A stretch of 64,000 bases of DNA from assembly GCF_020859565.1 (NCBI RefSeq), contig NZ_JAJHUO010000029.1, positions 62,001 through 126,000 on the forward strand, read 5' to 3'. This DNA comes from Saccharothrix luteola. GTDB taxonomy: Bacteria > Actinomycetota > Actinomycetes > Mycobacteriales > Pseudonocardiaceae. A program made the position numbers and the translations under genes. Positions 26,286-36,995 of the stretch are shown piece by piece (position 1 is the stretch's first letter; each line of letters opens with the position of its first letter). The notes under the pieces are model-generated. The model was not told the DNA's origin and searched no databases. It saw nothing but the letters and a program-made list of their open reading frames with translations.

Positions 26286-27884
26286 ATGAGCACCGCGATG
26301 GCCAATCCTCGAGGCAACCACCTGGTACCGCTGGGCAACGGCCCGGTGGCGACGGTGTACGCGGGCGCCGGGACCGCGTACAAGGTGTTCCCGGTCGCGC
26401 TGGACCGCCGCACGCGGGTCGCGCTGGAACGTGAGATCGGGAAGTGGCGGCGGGTGCCGTTCACCCCGGTCGTGCGCGGTGTCGAGGAGCTGGCCGACGG
26501 TGTGACGGCGGTGTACTCCGAGCTGTGCCGGTACTCGCTGGCGGCGCGGGTGCGGCACGAGGGCGCGTTGCCGGTGGCCGAGGTGCTGGACCTGGGGCAG
26601 GTGCTGGCGGAGGCGTTGGCCGCCGCGCACGCCGCCGGCCTCGTGCACGGCGGGGTCACCGCGACGAACGTCCTGTTCCGCGCGTCCGGCGAGCCGGTGC
26701 TGGCCGACGGCGGGCTGGTGGCGCGCCGCGCGTTCCCGGCCGACCCGCCGGTGGACTTCGCCGCGCCGGAGACCGTGCGCGACGCGGTGCGCGACGCGCG
26801 GACCGACCTGTACGGCTTGGGGGCCGTGCTGTACCTGGCGCTGACGGGCGAGGTGCCGTACCCGGGGCGGATGGGGGAGCGGGCCGAGGAACACCTGCTG
26901 CGCGTGCTGGGCGCCCCGGTGCCGGAGGTGACGCGCGCCGACTTGCCCGTGGGCCTGGCGGACTTGGTGCGCGCGCTGCTGGCGGAGGAGCCGGACGCCC
27001 GCCCGACGGACGTGGCGGCACGACTGGCGGCCATCGCCGGTGTCGGCTTCGACGACTTCGCGGACACCACCTACGCGCCGACCCCCAACCCGCCGTTCAC
27101 GGTGCCCACCACCGCACCGGCGGCACCGACCTCATCGCCTTACGCGCCGCCACCGCCCCCCTCGCCTTACGCACCACCGGCCCCTTCGCCTTACGCGCCA
27201 CCGAACCACACGCCGCCTGCGCCGCCGAGCCACACGCCGCCTGCGCCGCCGCTGGTCAGCCCAGGGTCCACGCCGGTGCCGGTCGCACCGCCGTTCGCCC
27301 CACCGCTGAGCCAGGTTCCGCCCGCCCCATCAGCCGAGGTTCCCTTCGGCCCAGCGCCGAGCCCCTCCCCGCACCTCCCGGCGAACGACGCGCCGCCGGA
27401 GACCTACCTGGCCGTGCCACCCGCGCCACCGGTGCGGATGCCCCTCGCCGAGGTCAAACCGACCGGCAAGAAGGCCGATCGGACCGGGCGGCTCGGGTTG
27501 GTGGCGGGCGTCGTGGGCGCGTTGGCGTTGTTCGCCGCCGCGCCGTTCCTCCTCCTCGGCGAGGACGAACCACCGCCCGCGCCCGCGGCGCCGACCATGA
27601 ACCCGCCCGACGGCAACGGCGCGGTGCAGATCGAGCTGGAAGTGGTCGAGGACACCGGTGACCAGGTGCGGCTCGCCTGGCGCAGCTCGGCGAAGCTGGA
27701 CTACGTGGTGATCGTCGCGCCCGAAGGACAACCCAACCGGGCCACGGTGCAGGGGCGCGAGCAGACCACGCAGGTCCCGGTCGAGCCCGGCCGCAAGTAC
27801 TGCTTCGAGGTCCAGGGCACCGACCGCGACAACGTCTACGTCAGCGAGCCCAAGGGCATCCGCGACGCGGTCTGCGGCAGGTAG
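26286..27884 (+). CDS. Membrane-anchored protein-kinase-like protein (probable pseudokinase)
   Basis: A 532-aa protein. Residues 10-265 form a Ser/Thr-kinase-like domain with a Gly-rich loop (LGNGPVATVYAG) and Lys33 (AYKVFP). The catalytic loop reads HGGVTATNV at 121-129, so the Asp and Lys of HRDxKxxN are missing while Asn128 remains, and the DFG motif is DGG (141-143). A Pro-rich linker (about 275-390), one membrane helix (about 403-424) and a C-terminal FN3-like external domain (VQIELEVVEDTGDQVRLAW) follow. Phosphotransfer is doubtful; a scaffold or sensor role for the ESX complex is plausible. Its stop is one base from the convergent transglutaminase-like gene. Confidence 0.88.
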   Translation: MSTAMANPRGNHLVPLGNGPVATVYAGAGTAYKVFPVALDRRTRVALEREIGKWRRVPFTPVVRGVEELADGVTAVYSELCRYSLAARVRHEGALPVAEVLDLGQVLAEALAAAHAAGLVHGGVTATNVLFRASGEPVLADGGLVARRAFPADPPVDFAAPETVRDAVRDARTDLYGLGAVLYLALTGEVPYPGRMGERAEEHLLRVLGAPVPEVTRADLPVGLADLVRALLAEEPDARPTDVAARLAAIAGVGFDDFADTTYAPTPNPPFTVPTTAPAAPTSSPYAPPPPPSPYAPPAPSPYAPPNHTPPAPPSHTPPAPPLVSPGSTPVPVAPPFAPPLSQVPPAPSAEVPFGPAPSPSPHLPANDAPPETYLAVPPAPPVRMPLAEVKPTGKKADRTGRLGLVAGVVGALALFAAAPFLLLGEDEPPPAPAAPTMNPPDGNGAVQIELEVVEDTGDQVRLAWRSSAKLDYVVIVAPEGQPNRATVQGREQTTQVPVEPGRKYCFEVQGTDRDNVYVSEPKGIRDAVCGR

Positions 27885-27885
27885 C

Positions 27886-29850
27886 TCAGTACCGGAACAA
27901 CGCCCGCAACCGCGCCTTCACGGGACGGCGCGCCAATCCGGACCGCACCGCCCGCGCCGAAGCCCACGCGTGCGCCCGCGCGTCGACCGGCGCACCCGAC
28001 CACATCGTGGCGTCCACCGCCATCGCCAGGCCCGACAGCGCCTCCACCGTCGACCGGTCGACGACCGGCCGCGCGGCCACCGCGGCGTCCCGGACCGTCA
28101 TCGCCGACGTCACCGCCACCCCGTGCCGACGAAGGCGGTCGCGCACCTCGGCCCACGCGTCCGCCACCGTCCCGGAACGCCGCCGACGCCACGACCGCAC
28201 CCCGGCGACCAGCGGCACGCCGACCAACCACCCCGCCGGCGGCAGGACGACCAGCCACAGCAACGCCACCCACGGCACCCGCACCGGCTGGTCGGCGTCG
28301 TCGTCACCCGGTGGCGGCAGCATGGGCGGCGCCAAGTCCTCCACCGGCGGCAGCTGATCGCGCGCCTCCTCCGTCACCTCCGACAACCCCGCCGACGCCG
28401 ACGACACCCGCGCCGACCCCGTCGGGTCCAACGCCACCCACCCGACGCCCGCCACGGCCACCTCGGGCCACGCCATGGCGTCACCGTTGCGCACCACCGA
28501 CCCGTCACCCGACCCGGCGAACCCGACCACCAGCCGCGCCGGGATGGCCAGCACCCGCGCCATCGCCACGTAGGCGGCCGCGAACTGCTCGCTCGTCCCG
28601 CGCTTGTCGGCCAGCAGGAACCGCTCCAACTGCGGCCAACCGTGCCCGACCGGGAGGTTCCCCGACGTCACCAGCTCGTACTCGCGGCGCATGAACTGCT
28701 CCAGCACCAACGCGGTCTGGAACGACGACCGCATCCCCTGCACCGCGTCCTTCGCCAACGTCGCCACCTCGGCGGGCACCTCGCCGACACCGGCCAACCC
28801 GCCCGGCGCGGACGGGTCGATCGCCTTGCCCATCAACGCTTCCGGCTCGACCCGAGGCTCCCACCACGTCACCGTGTACGCCGAAGCGTGCTCCGCCAGC
28901 AACGTGCCGCGCGCCGGGTCGACCAGTGCGTCCACCCCGTCCACCGCGGCCGGGCGCGCCTGGCTCGGCAGCCAGGGTCCGCCCAACGACCCCAGCAGCT
29001 CCACCCGCGCCGACCGGGAGACCGAACCGCCGACGCCGTCCGGCAGCCCCGCGCCCATCCGGCGCAGCTCGCCGCCAGGCGTCCAGTTCACGCCGTCGAA
29101 CTCGTCCAGCACCGCGATCGGCCACCGGTCGACGGGCTCCGCGTCGGCCGACGCGTACTCGAACACCGGCGTCGACGGGTCGGCCAACCGCGACGCCAGC
29201 AGGTCCAGCGGACTGGCCACCCTCGGAGACGCCGGCGGCGCGGACTCGCCCGTCCGCAACGACCAGGCCGGACCCGGCGACACCACACCCAGCGCCACCG
29301 CGCCGACGACGCCCAGCGCGATGGCCGCCCACGGCACGTCCCGCGCCACGACCACCACCCCGCACGCCGCGAACGCCAGCGCCGCCAGGATCGCCGATAC
29401 CCCACCGGCCGCGGCGTAGGCCTGGCTCAACACCACGACACCCAACGCGGGCACGAGCGAGACAAGCGGCGCACGCAGCCGCAGCAGCAGTTCGACCCCG
29501 AACACCGCGGCGGCCAGCACCAGCAGCGGCACGAACACGACGACCTCGGGCTCCGGTCGCGCCGGCCACGTCGTCTGCAACGCCAGCCGCCACGACTCGG
29601 TCACGCCCGAGAGCACCGCCGTCGGGTCGGCGCGCAACGCCACGAGCAACCCCGCCAGCCCCGCCACGGCCGCCGCCACCGCGCGCCACGCCTCGCGCGA
29701 CCGCAGCCACAACGTCACGCCCAACGCGGGCAGCACCGCCGCGCCGACGGGCAGCAGCAACGCGCCGACCCCGAACACCGGCCCGAACAGCAGACCCGCC
29801 ACCGCGGCAGCCGCGTACACGGCGACCGATCCCCGCACGGCCACGCTCAC
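27886..29850 (-). CDS. TgpA-like membrane protein with degenerate transglutaminase domain
   Basis: A 654-aa protein with about six N-terminal membrane helices, a large extracellular transglutaminase-like domain and a last helix (VPWVALLWLVVLPPAGWLVGV) before a cytosolic tail. In the core, the usual Cys position is Ser at about residue 420 (GTSEQFAAAYVAMARVL) and the usual His position is Met at about 459 (AMAWPEVAV), while VGWVALDPTG keeps the Asp. It is therefore probably not an active thiol enzyme. GTG at 29850 overlaps the DUF58 stop (GTGA), giving a coupled moxR-DUF58-TGase operon, an arrangement widely seen in bacteria. Confidence 0.9.
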   Translation of the reverse strand: MSVAVRGSVAVYAAAAVAGLLFGPVFGVGALLLPVGAAVLPALGVTLWLRSREAWRAVAAAVAGLAGLLVALRADPTAVLSGVTESWRLALQTTWPARPEPEVVVFVPLLVLAAAVFGVELLLRLRAPLVSLVPALGVVVLSQAYAAAGGVSAILAALAFAACGVVVVARDVPWAAIALGVVGAVALGVVSPGPAWSLRTGESAPPASPRVASPLDLLASRLADPSTPVFEYASADAEPVDRWPIAVLDEFDGVNWTPGGELRRMGAGLPDGVGGSVSRSARVELLGSLGGPWLPSQARPAAVDGVDALVDPARGTLLAEHASAYTVTWWEPRVEPEALMGKAIDPSAPGGLAGVGEVPAEVATLAKDAVQGMRSSFQTALVLEQFMRREYELVTSGNLPVGHGWPQLERFLLADKRGTSEQFAAAYVAMARVLAIPARLVVGFAGSGDGSVVRNGDAMAWPEVAVAGVGWVALDPTGSARVSSASAGLSEVTEEARDQLPPVEDLAPPMLPPPGDDDADQPVRVPWVALLWLVVLPPAGWLVGVPLVAGVRSWRRRRSGTVADAWAEVRDRLRRHGVAVTSAMTVRDAAVAARPVVDRSTVEALSGLAMAVDATMWSGAPVDARAHAWASARAVRSGLARRPVKARLRALFRY

Positions 29851-30893
29851 CCCACCGCCTCGTTCCACCGCCGCACCGCCCGCTCGGCGTCCGGCGCCCA
29901 GATCACCCGTGCGTCGGCGACCTCGCCGGGACCGCCGAGCGAGAACACGACATCAGGCCGCAACGGCGCGATCGCGTCCAGCGGACCCGCCGTCACCACC
30001 ACCAGGCTGCCGGGCGGACGCGACGGCAACGCCGAACCGGGCCGCACCTCCAGCACGCACAGCTCGTCCATCAACCGCCGTGCGCCCAGGACGCCACCCC
30101 GCACCGTCACGTCCGCGCCGCACGGCGTCAGCAGCCGGCCGTGCCGACCGGCGACGACACCCGCGTGCAGCAGGGACGCGGCGATCTCCACGGCCTCCTC
30201 GAAACCCTCGGCGTGCCGGGTGTCCAGCAGCAGCGTGAACCGCGGCTGGTCGGGGTCGGCGTAGTCGCGCACCATCAGCTTCCCGGTCCGCGCGGTCGCC
30301 TTCCAGTGCACCAGCCGCACCTCGTCGCCGGGCACGTACTCGCGGACCTCGCGCAGGTCCAGCGAGCCGCGCGGCGACTGGTCGGTGGTCGGGCCGTCGT
30401 GGTGGTGCCGCCGGTAGCCGCCCGCGAACGGCCGCGCCGGGTGCAGCCGGGGGTGCACCCACAGCGTCACCGTGTCGCCGGTGTCCACCAGGTTGCGCAC
30501 CAGGCCGAGCGGGTCGGCGCGTTCGATCGCCAGCGGGCCGACGGTGTGCTTGCCGCGCGACGTGGTCGGCAACTCGTACCGGTACACCGCGTCCGCCCGC
30601 ACGACCACGCCGCGCACGTGCGGACCACACCGGTCGCGCGCGGTGAAGCCGCCGCCCGCGTGCCGCACGTCCAGCCGCGCCAACGCGGGCTTGCCGCGCT
30701 CGACCCGGTCGGGGTAGACGTCCCGCCGCACGTCGACGCGCGGACGTCGGGCCGCGACGAGGAACGCCGCCAGCACCGCGCCCACCGACAGCCCGGCCAA
30801 CGCCTGGAACACCGGGTAGCCGGCCAGGAAACCGCCGACACCGCACAGCAGGGCCACGACGAGCACGGCGACTCCGCGCCGGGTCAACCGCAC
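29847..30893 (-). CDS. DUF58-domain membrane protein
   Basis: A 348-aa protein with two N-terminal helices (GVAVLVVALLCGVGGFLAGY, FQALAGLSVGAVLAAFLVA) and the DUF58 core signature SLDLREVREYVPGDEVRLVHWKATART (split by function, residues about 200-226), followed by a vWA-like fold. DUF58 proteins accompany MoxR ATPases; their biochemical role is not settled. GTG at 30893 is 3 bases from the moxR stop and its own stop overlaps the next start. Confidence 0.92.
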   Translation of the reverse strand: MRLTRRGVAVLVVALLCGVGGFLAGYPVFQALAGLSVGAVLAAFLVAARRPRVDVRRDVYPDRVERGKPALARLDVRHAGGGFTARDRCGPHVRGVVVRADAVYRYELPTTSRGKHTVGPLAIERADPLGLVRNLVDTGDTVTLWVHPRLHPARPFAGGYRRHHHDGPTTDQSPRGSLDLREVREYVPGDEVRLVHWKATARTGKLMVRDYADPDQPRFTLLLDTRHAEGFEEAVEIAASLLHAGVVAGRHGRLLTPCGADVTVRGGVLGARRLMDELCVLEVRPGSALPSRPPGSLVVVTAGPLDAIAPLRPDVVFSLGGPGEVADARVIWAPDAERAVRRWNEAVG

Positions 30894-30896
30894 CGG

Positions 30897-31843
<947 letters not shown>

Positions 31844-31847
<4 letters not shown>

Positions 31848-33625
31848 CTGTCCTCCCAGTACAAGCGGTTCGACGTGACGCCACCGGCGACCACCCACAC
31901 CTCTTGGCCGACACCGCTGAAGGCGAACCGGCTGGTCGTCTTGTTGCCCTGCGCGTCGGTGCGGGTGCCGTGGCCGGTGTTGAACTGCCCCCACCTGGTG
32001 GAGTAGGGGATGATGTCGTAGTCGGTGTTCGGCGCGAACCCGCGCATCTCGATGTGGATCAGCGAGCAGTCCGGTGGTTCGCAGCCGTCGTTGCTGTCCG
32101 CGCCGCGCGAGATCGTGATCGTGGGCACCTGGAACGGGGTGGCGCTCGCCGTCGCGCCCGGCCCCCGCCCGGCCGCGTTCTGGGCCACCACGGTGAACGT
32201 GTACGCGGTGCCGTTGGCCAGGCCGGTCGCGGTGAAGCCGCGTTCACCGCCGCCGAGCGTGACCGCGCCGCCGTTCCACGAGACGTGGTAGGCCGTGACC
32301 GGCACGCCGTTGTCCGGAGCCGCGCCCCAGGCCAGCGACGCCGTGCCGCTGCCCGCCGTGGCGGTCAGGCCGCCCGGCGCGCCCGGCGGGCTGGCCGGCA
32401 CCACCGGTGGCGGTGGCGGCGTCTGCCGGCGGGTCGACTGCTGCGTGGTCGGCAGCGGGGCCTGCGGCTGGGTGCCGACCGGCTGGTCGGTCGTCTGGGT
32501 CGTCGTCTCCGTCGGCGACTGCCCTCGGGACGCGGACAGCCGCGTGCCGTTCACCGGCACCGGCGTCACCTTGCCCTCGGGGTCGACGACCAGCACGTGC
32601 TTGCCCTCGCCGCCCTCGACGTAGACGCGCGCGTCGTCGCCCTTGGTCAACCGGGGCGTGCCGCGCTCGGCGGGCACGGGCGTCTTCTGGTGCTTGCCGC
32701 CGGTGCTGTCGAAGGTGTGCAGGGTGCCGTTGCGCTGGTCGAGCACCGCCACGGTGGTGCCGGTGGACAGCGGCTCGCTGTAGTCGCCCGGTTCCAGCGG
32801 CACGACGACGGTCTCCGCCGGCGGTCGGTCGCCGACCACGTCGGCGCTGTCGACCAGGTGCAGCTTCCCCCTCGGGTCGAGCACCGGCACGCGGCCCGCC
32901 ACGTCGCCGGGGCCGATCTTCGCGTCGTCGGGCACGTCCGCGCCGAGCGGCCTCATCCGGCTCATGTCCTCGGCCAGGTGCATCGTGTCGGACGTGGTGT
33001 CGATGAACACCGGCTTGTCGGCGACGACGGACAGCGCGCCCGTGTGCCCCTCGGCGACCGTCGCCGGGCAGGACGGCGCGGTCGTGCCCGGCGACAACCG
33101 GCACAGCCGACCGCTCTGCGTGTAGTGCAGCCAGACCGTGCCGTCGGGGGTGGCCACGGGATTGCCCAGCCGCTCGTTGGTCGAGATCGGCTCGGCGTGG
33201 TCGGTGCCGAGCCGCACCACCTTGCCCGCCTCGCGGTAGACCAGGTACGGGCCGCCCGCGACCTCCAGCGCGACCGGCACCTCGTCGTCGGACGGCGCGG
33301 CGGTGGTCCCCTCCACCCGCAGCGTCGACTTGCCGAACTCGGTGTACTTGCCGCGCCCGACGACGTAGCCGCTGGTGTCGCTCTGCACCACCAGGCTGCC
33401 CCGGTCGGCGCCCGGCACGGCGACCTCGGCGTTGACCTGCTTGGTCGAGCCGTCGACGTGGAACACCTTGCCCAGCGCCGAGTTCAGCACCCAGTGCCCC
33501 GGTTTCAGGAACTCCAGCTCCGGCACGCCGGACGCGCCACCGATGGCCAAGCCGACCACGGTGAGGCTGCCCGCGGTCAGCAAGGCCACCGGCGCGCGGC
33601 CACGCCACTTCGCGGAAATCCCCAT
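31844..33625 (-). CDS. Secreted/anchored protein with beta-propeller-like and FN3 domains
   Basis: A 593-aa protein. Residues 8-30 are a signal or anchor helix (APVALLTAGSLTVVGLAIGG). Residues about 35-370 are repeated short beta-units (VLDPRGKLHLVDS, VAVLDQRNGTLHTFDS, VLVVDPEGKVTPV) that suggest a WD/propeller-like fold. A Thr/Gln/Pro linker follows and then an FN3 domain (PGAPGGLTATAGSGTASLAW). The last 100 residues hold two Cys (DGCEPPDCS) and a beta-rich end. It starts the MoxR operon and so is likely exposed on the cell surface with the ESX machinery. No enzymatic motif seen. Confidence 0.82.
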
Positions 33626-33659
33626 AACACCGACCCCCTAGTCTGCGATCACGTAGCGT

Positions 33660-34118
33660 ATGGCACCCGATACAGAAACGGTCCAGCCCTTGTCTCGTTC
33701 CCGGTTCCTGCTGCTCCTCGGCGTGCCGGCGCTGGTAGTGGTGCTCGTCCTCGCGGTCCTGCTGACGGGCGAGCGCGACGTGCCCGTCGCCGACCTGCCG
33801 CCGACGCCGACCGTCGTCGCCACGCTCAGCCTGGAGCCCCGGCTGCCCGAGGCGGGCGACGAGGTCGTGGTGCGCGCCTCCGTCGCCGCCGACCGGCCGA
33901 TCACCTTGCGCGCGCTCACCGTCCAGGTCGTGCAGCGCTCGACCAACACCTCGCACGACTTCCCCGAGGTGCGCGACCACGCGATCGGCACGACCACGCA
34001 GGAGATCACGTTCCGGCGTTCGTTCGACGCCCCTGGCCGGTACACGTACTACCTCGCGTACCAGGTGGACGACGACTGGGTGCGGCTCAAGCCGTGGGAG
34101 ACGTTCACGGTCCGCTGA
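33660..34118 (+). CDS. Membrane-anchored protein of unknown function
   Basis: A 152-aa protein with a short cytosolic start, one helix (FLLLLGVPALVVVLVLAVLL) and an external beta-sandwich-like domain (EAGDEVVVRASVAADRPITLRAL to YTYYLAYQVDDDWVRLKP). ATG at 33660 is 34 bases from the divergent FN3-gene start, and its 3' end overlaps the convergent sensor kinase gene by 14 bases. No known family was identified; the context suggests a cell-envelope role. Confidence 0.7.
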   Translation: MAPDTETVQPLSRSRFLLLLGVPALVVVLVLAVLLTGERDVPVADLPPTPTVVATLSLEPRLPEAGDEVVVRASVAADRPITLRALTVQVVQRSTNTSHDFPEVRDHAIGTTTQEITFRRSFDAPGRYTYYLAYQVDDDWVRLKPWETFTVR

Positions 34119-35352
34119 CCGGCAGGGACAGCTCGAAGATCGCCCCGCCCTCCTCGGCGTTGTAGACCCGCAGCGTGCCGCCGTGCGCCAGGGCCACCCA
34201 GCGCACGATCGCGAGCCCGAGCCCGGCGGACGCGCCGGACGTGGTGAACCGGTCGAACACGCGCTCGGCCGCCTCCGGGTCGATGCCCGGCCCGTTGTCG
34301 GCCACCGTCACCCGGCCACCCGCGACCGTGATGTGCACCTTCGCGTCGCCGTCGGGGCGGCGACCGTGCCGCAGGGCGTTGGCGAGCAGGTTGCCGATCG
34401 CGCGTTGCAGCAGGGTCGGGTCGGCGTTGACCATGGTCGGCGCGGCGGCGACGGTGACCTCGACGTCCGGCGCGGGCGTCTCCTCGACCACCACCGCGAC
34501 CAGCTGGTCCAGCCAGATCGGCTGGATCGCGAGGTGCTCGACGCCCGCCGCCAGCCGGGCCCGGACCAGCAGGCCGTCGATGATCCCGCCCATCCGCGCG
34601 GCCAGCCCGACCGTGCGCGGCAGCAGTTCGGCGTGCTGGTCGGGGTTGCGCATCGCGGTCTCGGCCAAGGCGCGCAGCGCGGCCACCGGTGTCCGCAGGT
34701 CGTGTGCCGTTTCGGCGAGCAGCACCTCTTGTTGCTCCAACGCCGCCGCGGCGGGCCGGATCGCGCGGCCCGACAGCACGTGCCCGGCGAGGCCCAGCGC
34801 GACCACCAGGACCAGGCAGCCGCCCACCACGCGCCACACCGTGCCGAGGTGGCGCGCTCGTTCGGGGGCGAGGTCGGTGTAGGCGACGATCGCGCCGACC
34901 ACCTCGCCGTCCGCGGTCTTCACGGGCTGGGCGCGGACCCGCAGGCCGTCCCGCGGACCGGTCACCAGGGCTTCCTGGCTCACGGCCGTGGTCGCCAGGG
35001 CGCTGAGCACGCCCATGTCGGCGTTCACGCAGGTGCGTTCGCTGCGGTGGCTGCCGAACTCGCGGGTCGCGCCGCCGGGCAGGATCACGAACTGGGGGCA
35101 GTTGCGGTTCACCGGGTCGCCCACGAGGTCCGCGGTGATCAGCGAGTCGTCGTAGTCGATGAGCCGGCTCACCACGTCGGTGACGCGGTGCAGCTCGGCG
35201 TCGAGCTTGTCGACGCCCTGGTCGCCGTCGTTCTCGATCACCAGGATGGCGAACACGAGCAGTCCGGCGGTGTTCATCGCGGTGAACAGGACGGTGAGCA
35301 GCCGTCGGAGGGTGCGCAACCGCGCCGCGGAGCCGCTCATGCCGCCGCTCAT
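34105..35352 (-). CDS. Two-component sensor histidine kinase
   Basis: A 415-aa kinase. One helix (LLTVLFTAMNTAGLLVFAILVI) precedes an extracellular sensor with two Cys (NRNCPQ and ERTCVN) and a second helix (VVGGCLVLVVALGLAGHVL). The H-box is LLAETAHDLRTPVAALRAL, the N-box NLLANALRHG, and the G-boxes DNGPGI and GLGLAI. ATG at 35352 overlaps the stop of the response-regulator gene (ATGA), so the two form a pair. A start 12 bases later is possible. The signal is unknown; the two Cys could form a redox-sensitive disulfide. Confidence 0.93.
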   Translation of the reverse strand: MSGGMSGSAARLRTLRRLLTVLFTAMNTAGLLVFAILVIENDGDQGVDKLDAELHRVTDVVSRLIDYDDSLITADLVGDPVNRNCPQFVILPGGATREFGSHRSERTCVNADMGVLSALATTAVSQEALVTGPRDGLRVRAQPVKTADGEVVGAIVAYTDLAPERARHLGTVWRVVGGCLVLVVALGLAGHVLSGRAIRPAAAALEQQEVLLAETAHDLRTPVAALRALAETAMRNPDQHAELLPRTVGLAARMGGIIDGLLVRARLAAGVEHLAIQPIWLDQLVAVVVEETPAPDVEVTVAAAPTMVNADPTLLQRAIGNLLANALRHGRRPDGDAKVHITVAGGRVTVADNGPGIDPEAAERVFDRFTTSGASAGLGLAIVRWVALAHGGTLRVYNAEEGGAIFELSLPVSGP

Positions 35353-36005
35353 GCGGCGCCCAGCCGGTAGCCGTGCCCGTGGACGGTGTGGATCAGCTCC
35401 GGCCCGTGCAGCTTGCGGCGCAGTCTCTTGATCACGGCTTCCACCACGTTGGCCATGGGCTCGTCGTCCCAGCAGTGCTCGATCAGGTCGGTGCGGGTGA
35501 CCACCTGCCCGACGTGCGCGGCGAGGTACTCCAGCACCGCGAACTCCCGACCGGACAACGACAGCAGCACGCCGGCGCGGCGCACCTCGTGCCGGATGCA
35601 GTCCACTTCGAGGTCGGCGTGCCGCAGCACGGTCGGCCGCCCGACGCCCGCGCGGCGGCACAACTTGTGCACCCGGGCGGTCAACTCCTCGACGGCGAAC
35701 GGTTTGACCAGGTAGTCGTCACCGCCGTGGGCGAAGCCCGCCACCCGGTCGCCGACCGCGTCCCGCGCGGTGAGGAAGAGCACGGGCGTCGTCCAGCCGC
35801 GTGCGCGTTGCCGCTGGACGTAGTCGATGGCGTCGTCGTCGCCCAGCATCCGGTCGAACACCACGCACGCGTAGTCGGTGCGGGCGAACGCGCGGTCGGC
35901 GGCGGGGATGTCGCCCGCCGTGTCCACGTCCAGCCCGGAGCCGCGCAGCTCGGCCGCCACGGCGACCCGGAGGTTCTCGTCGTCCTCCACCACCATCACC
36001 CGCAT
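35349..36005 (-). CDS. OmpR/PhoB-family response regulator
   Basis: A 218-aa regulator. The receiver domain has the acidic pocket VVEDDEN, the phospho-acceptor Asp in VVFDRMLGD and Lys in VKPF. The C-terminal winged helix (DLEVDCIRHEVRRAGVLLSLS, then GYRLG) is of the OmpR type. It is the partner of the downstream kinase and is paralogous to the orphan regulator at 38435-39106. It is divergent from the SARP-like gene across 40 bases, so it may control that promoter. Confidence 0.94.
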   Translation of the reverse strand: MRVMVVEDDENLRVAVAAELRGSGLDVDTAGDIPAADRAFARTDYACVVFDRMLGDDDAIDYVQRQRARGWTTPVLFLTARDAVGDRVAGFAHGGDDYLVKPFAVEELTARVHKLCRRAGVGRPTVLRHADLEVDCIRHEVRRAGVLLSLSGREFAVLEYLAAHVGQVVTRTDLIEHCWDDEPMANVVEAVIKRLRRKLHGPELIHTVHGHGYRLGAA

Positions 36006-36045
36006 GTCATCAGAACCTCATGTGTCGTGACGGATCGTTCGTGGC

Positions 36046-36726
36046 GTGATCTTCCGAGTCCTCGGCCCGCAAGCCGGGCCGCGCAAGCCCGCCACCCTGC
36101 TGGCCACGTTGCTCCTGCACGCTAACGCCTGGGTCAGCCTAGAGGAGCTGATCGACGAGATCTGGCAGGAACAGGCCGTCCCGGCGTCGGCCTCGCGGAA
36201 CGTGCGCACGTACGTCTGGCAGCTCCGGCAGGTCGTGCCCGCCGGGCGCATCGACGCCAGGCCGCGGTCCTACCGGCTGCACGTCGCGCCGGGCGAGGTG
36301 GACGCCGACGTCGCCCGTTCACTGCTGGACCGGTCTCGAGGGGTGACCGGTGCGGAGGCCGTCGGCTGCCTGACGTCGGCGCTGGAGTTGTGGCGGGGCA
36401 CGCCGTTCGCCGAGTTGCGGGCGGAGACGGCGATGACGGCGACGGCTTGGCTGCACGAGCTGCGGTGGGAGCTGCGGGAGCGGCTGGCGGACGCGTACAC
36501 GGCGGTGGGCAGGCACGGTGAGGCGATCGCCGTGCTCCGGGCGCTGACCGCGGCGGACCCGTTGCGGGAGGGGACGTGGGCGCGGCTGGTGCGGGCGCTG
36601 CACGCGGCCGGTCGGCGGGCGAACGCGCTGTCGGAGTACCAGCGGGTGTGCGACTTCCTGGCCGCCGAGCTGGGTGTCGAGCCGGGGCCGGAGCTGGTTC
36701 GGGCGCGACGGGAGGTGGCCGCGTGA
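36046..36726 (+). CDS. SARP-like transcriptional activator (wHTH + BTAD)
   Basis: A 226-aa protein with an OmpR-like winged helix (VSLEELIDEIWQ, SASRNVRTYVWQLRQVV, SYRLHV) and a bacterial transcriptional activation domain (ALELWRGTPFAEL to SEYQRVCDFLAAELGVEPGPEL). That is the short form of the AfsR/DnrI group, without NB-ARC. GTG at 36046. It lies at the head of the rightward unit carrying eccE; its stop overlaps the next possible start (GTGATG), which suggests that it controls or is co-expressed with this ESX subunit. Confidence 0.9.
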   Translation: MIFRVLGPQAGPRKPATLLATLLLHANAWVSLEELIDEIWQEQAVPASASRNVRTYVWQLRQVVPAGRIDARPRSYRLHVAPGEVDADVARSLLDRSRGVTGAEAVGCLTSALELWRGTPFAELRAETAMTATAWLHELRWELRERLADAYTAVGRHGEAIAVLRALTAADPLREGTWARLVRALHAAGRRANALSEYQRVCDFLAAELGVEPGPELVRARREVAA

Positions 36727-36995
36727 TGGGCGGCTCGGGTGGCGGGTTCTGTGCCGGTGCCGGTGCCGGTGCCGGGTTCGGCGTCGGTTCGGGATGGACG
36801 GTCGGGCTGTCGTCGGTGCCGGGCAGCGGTTCGGGGACGAGGGCCGGTTCGGATAGCGGTGGCGTGGTGCGCGGGCTGGACCTCAGGGCCGGTTCGGGTG
36901 GGGCGGTCCGCTCGCCGGGCGTTCGCCTGGGCGTATGGCCGGGCGTCGGTCCTGGTCGTGCGAACCGGGTCCGGGTGTCGGGGGGAGCGCGATGA
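36726..36995 (+). CDS. Possible Gly-rich small protein between SARP and eccE
   Basis: An 89-codon open frame whose ATG overlaps the SARP stop and whose stop overlaps the eccE start (ATGA), so it is coupled on both sides. The product is mostly Gly, Ala, Ser and Val (GAGAGAGFGVGSGWTVGL) with no membrane helix or known domain. It may be a real disordered protein, or the eccE message may simply be open here. The antisense frame is also open, a common GC effect. Confidence 0.35.
   Translation: MGGSGGGFCAGAGAGAGFGVGSGWTVGLSSVPGSGSGTRAGSDSGGVVRGLDLRAGSGGAVRSPGVRLGVWPGVGPGRANRVRVSGGAR

Noticed and set aside
26147..26434. Alternative frames around the EccD/kinase-like divergent promoter
   Set aside because: They overlap the real genes and have no support.
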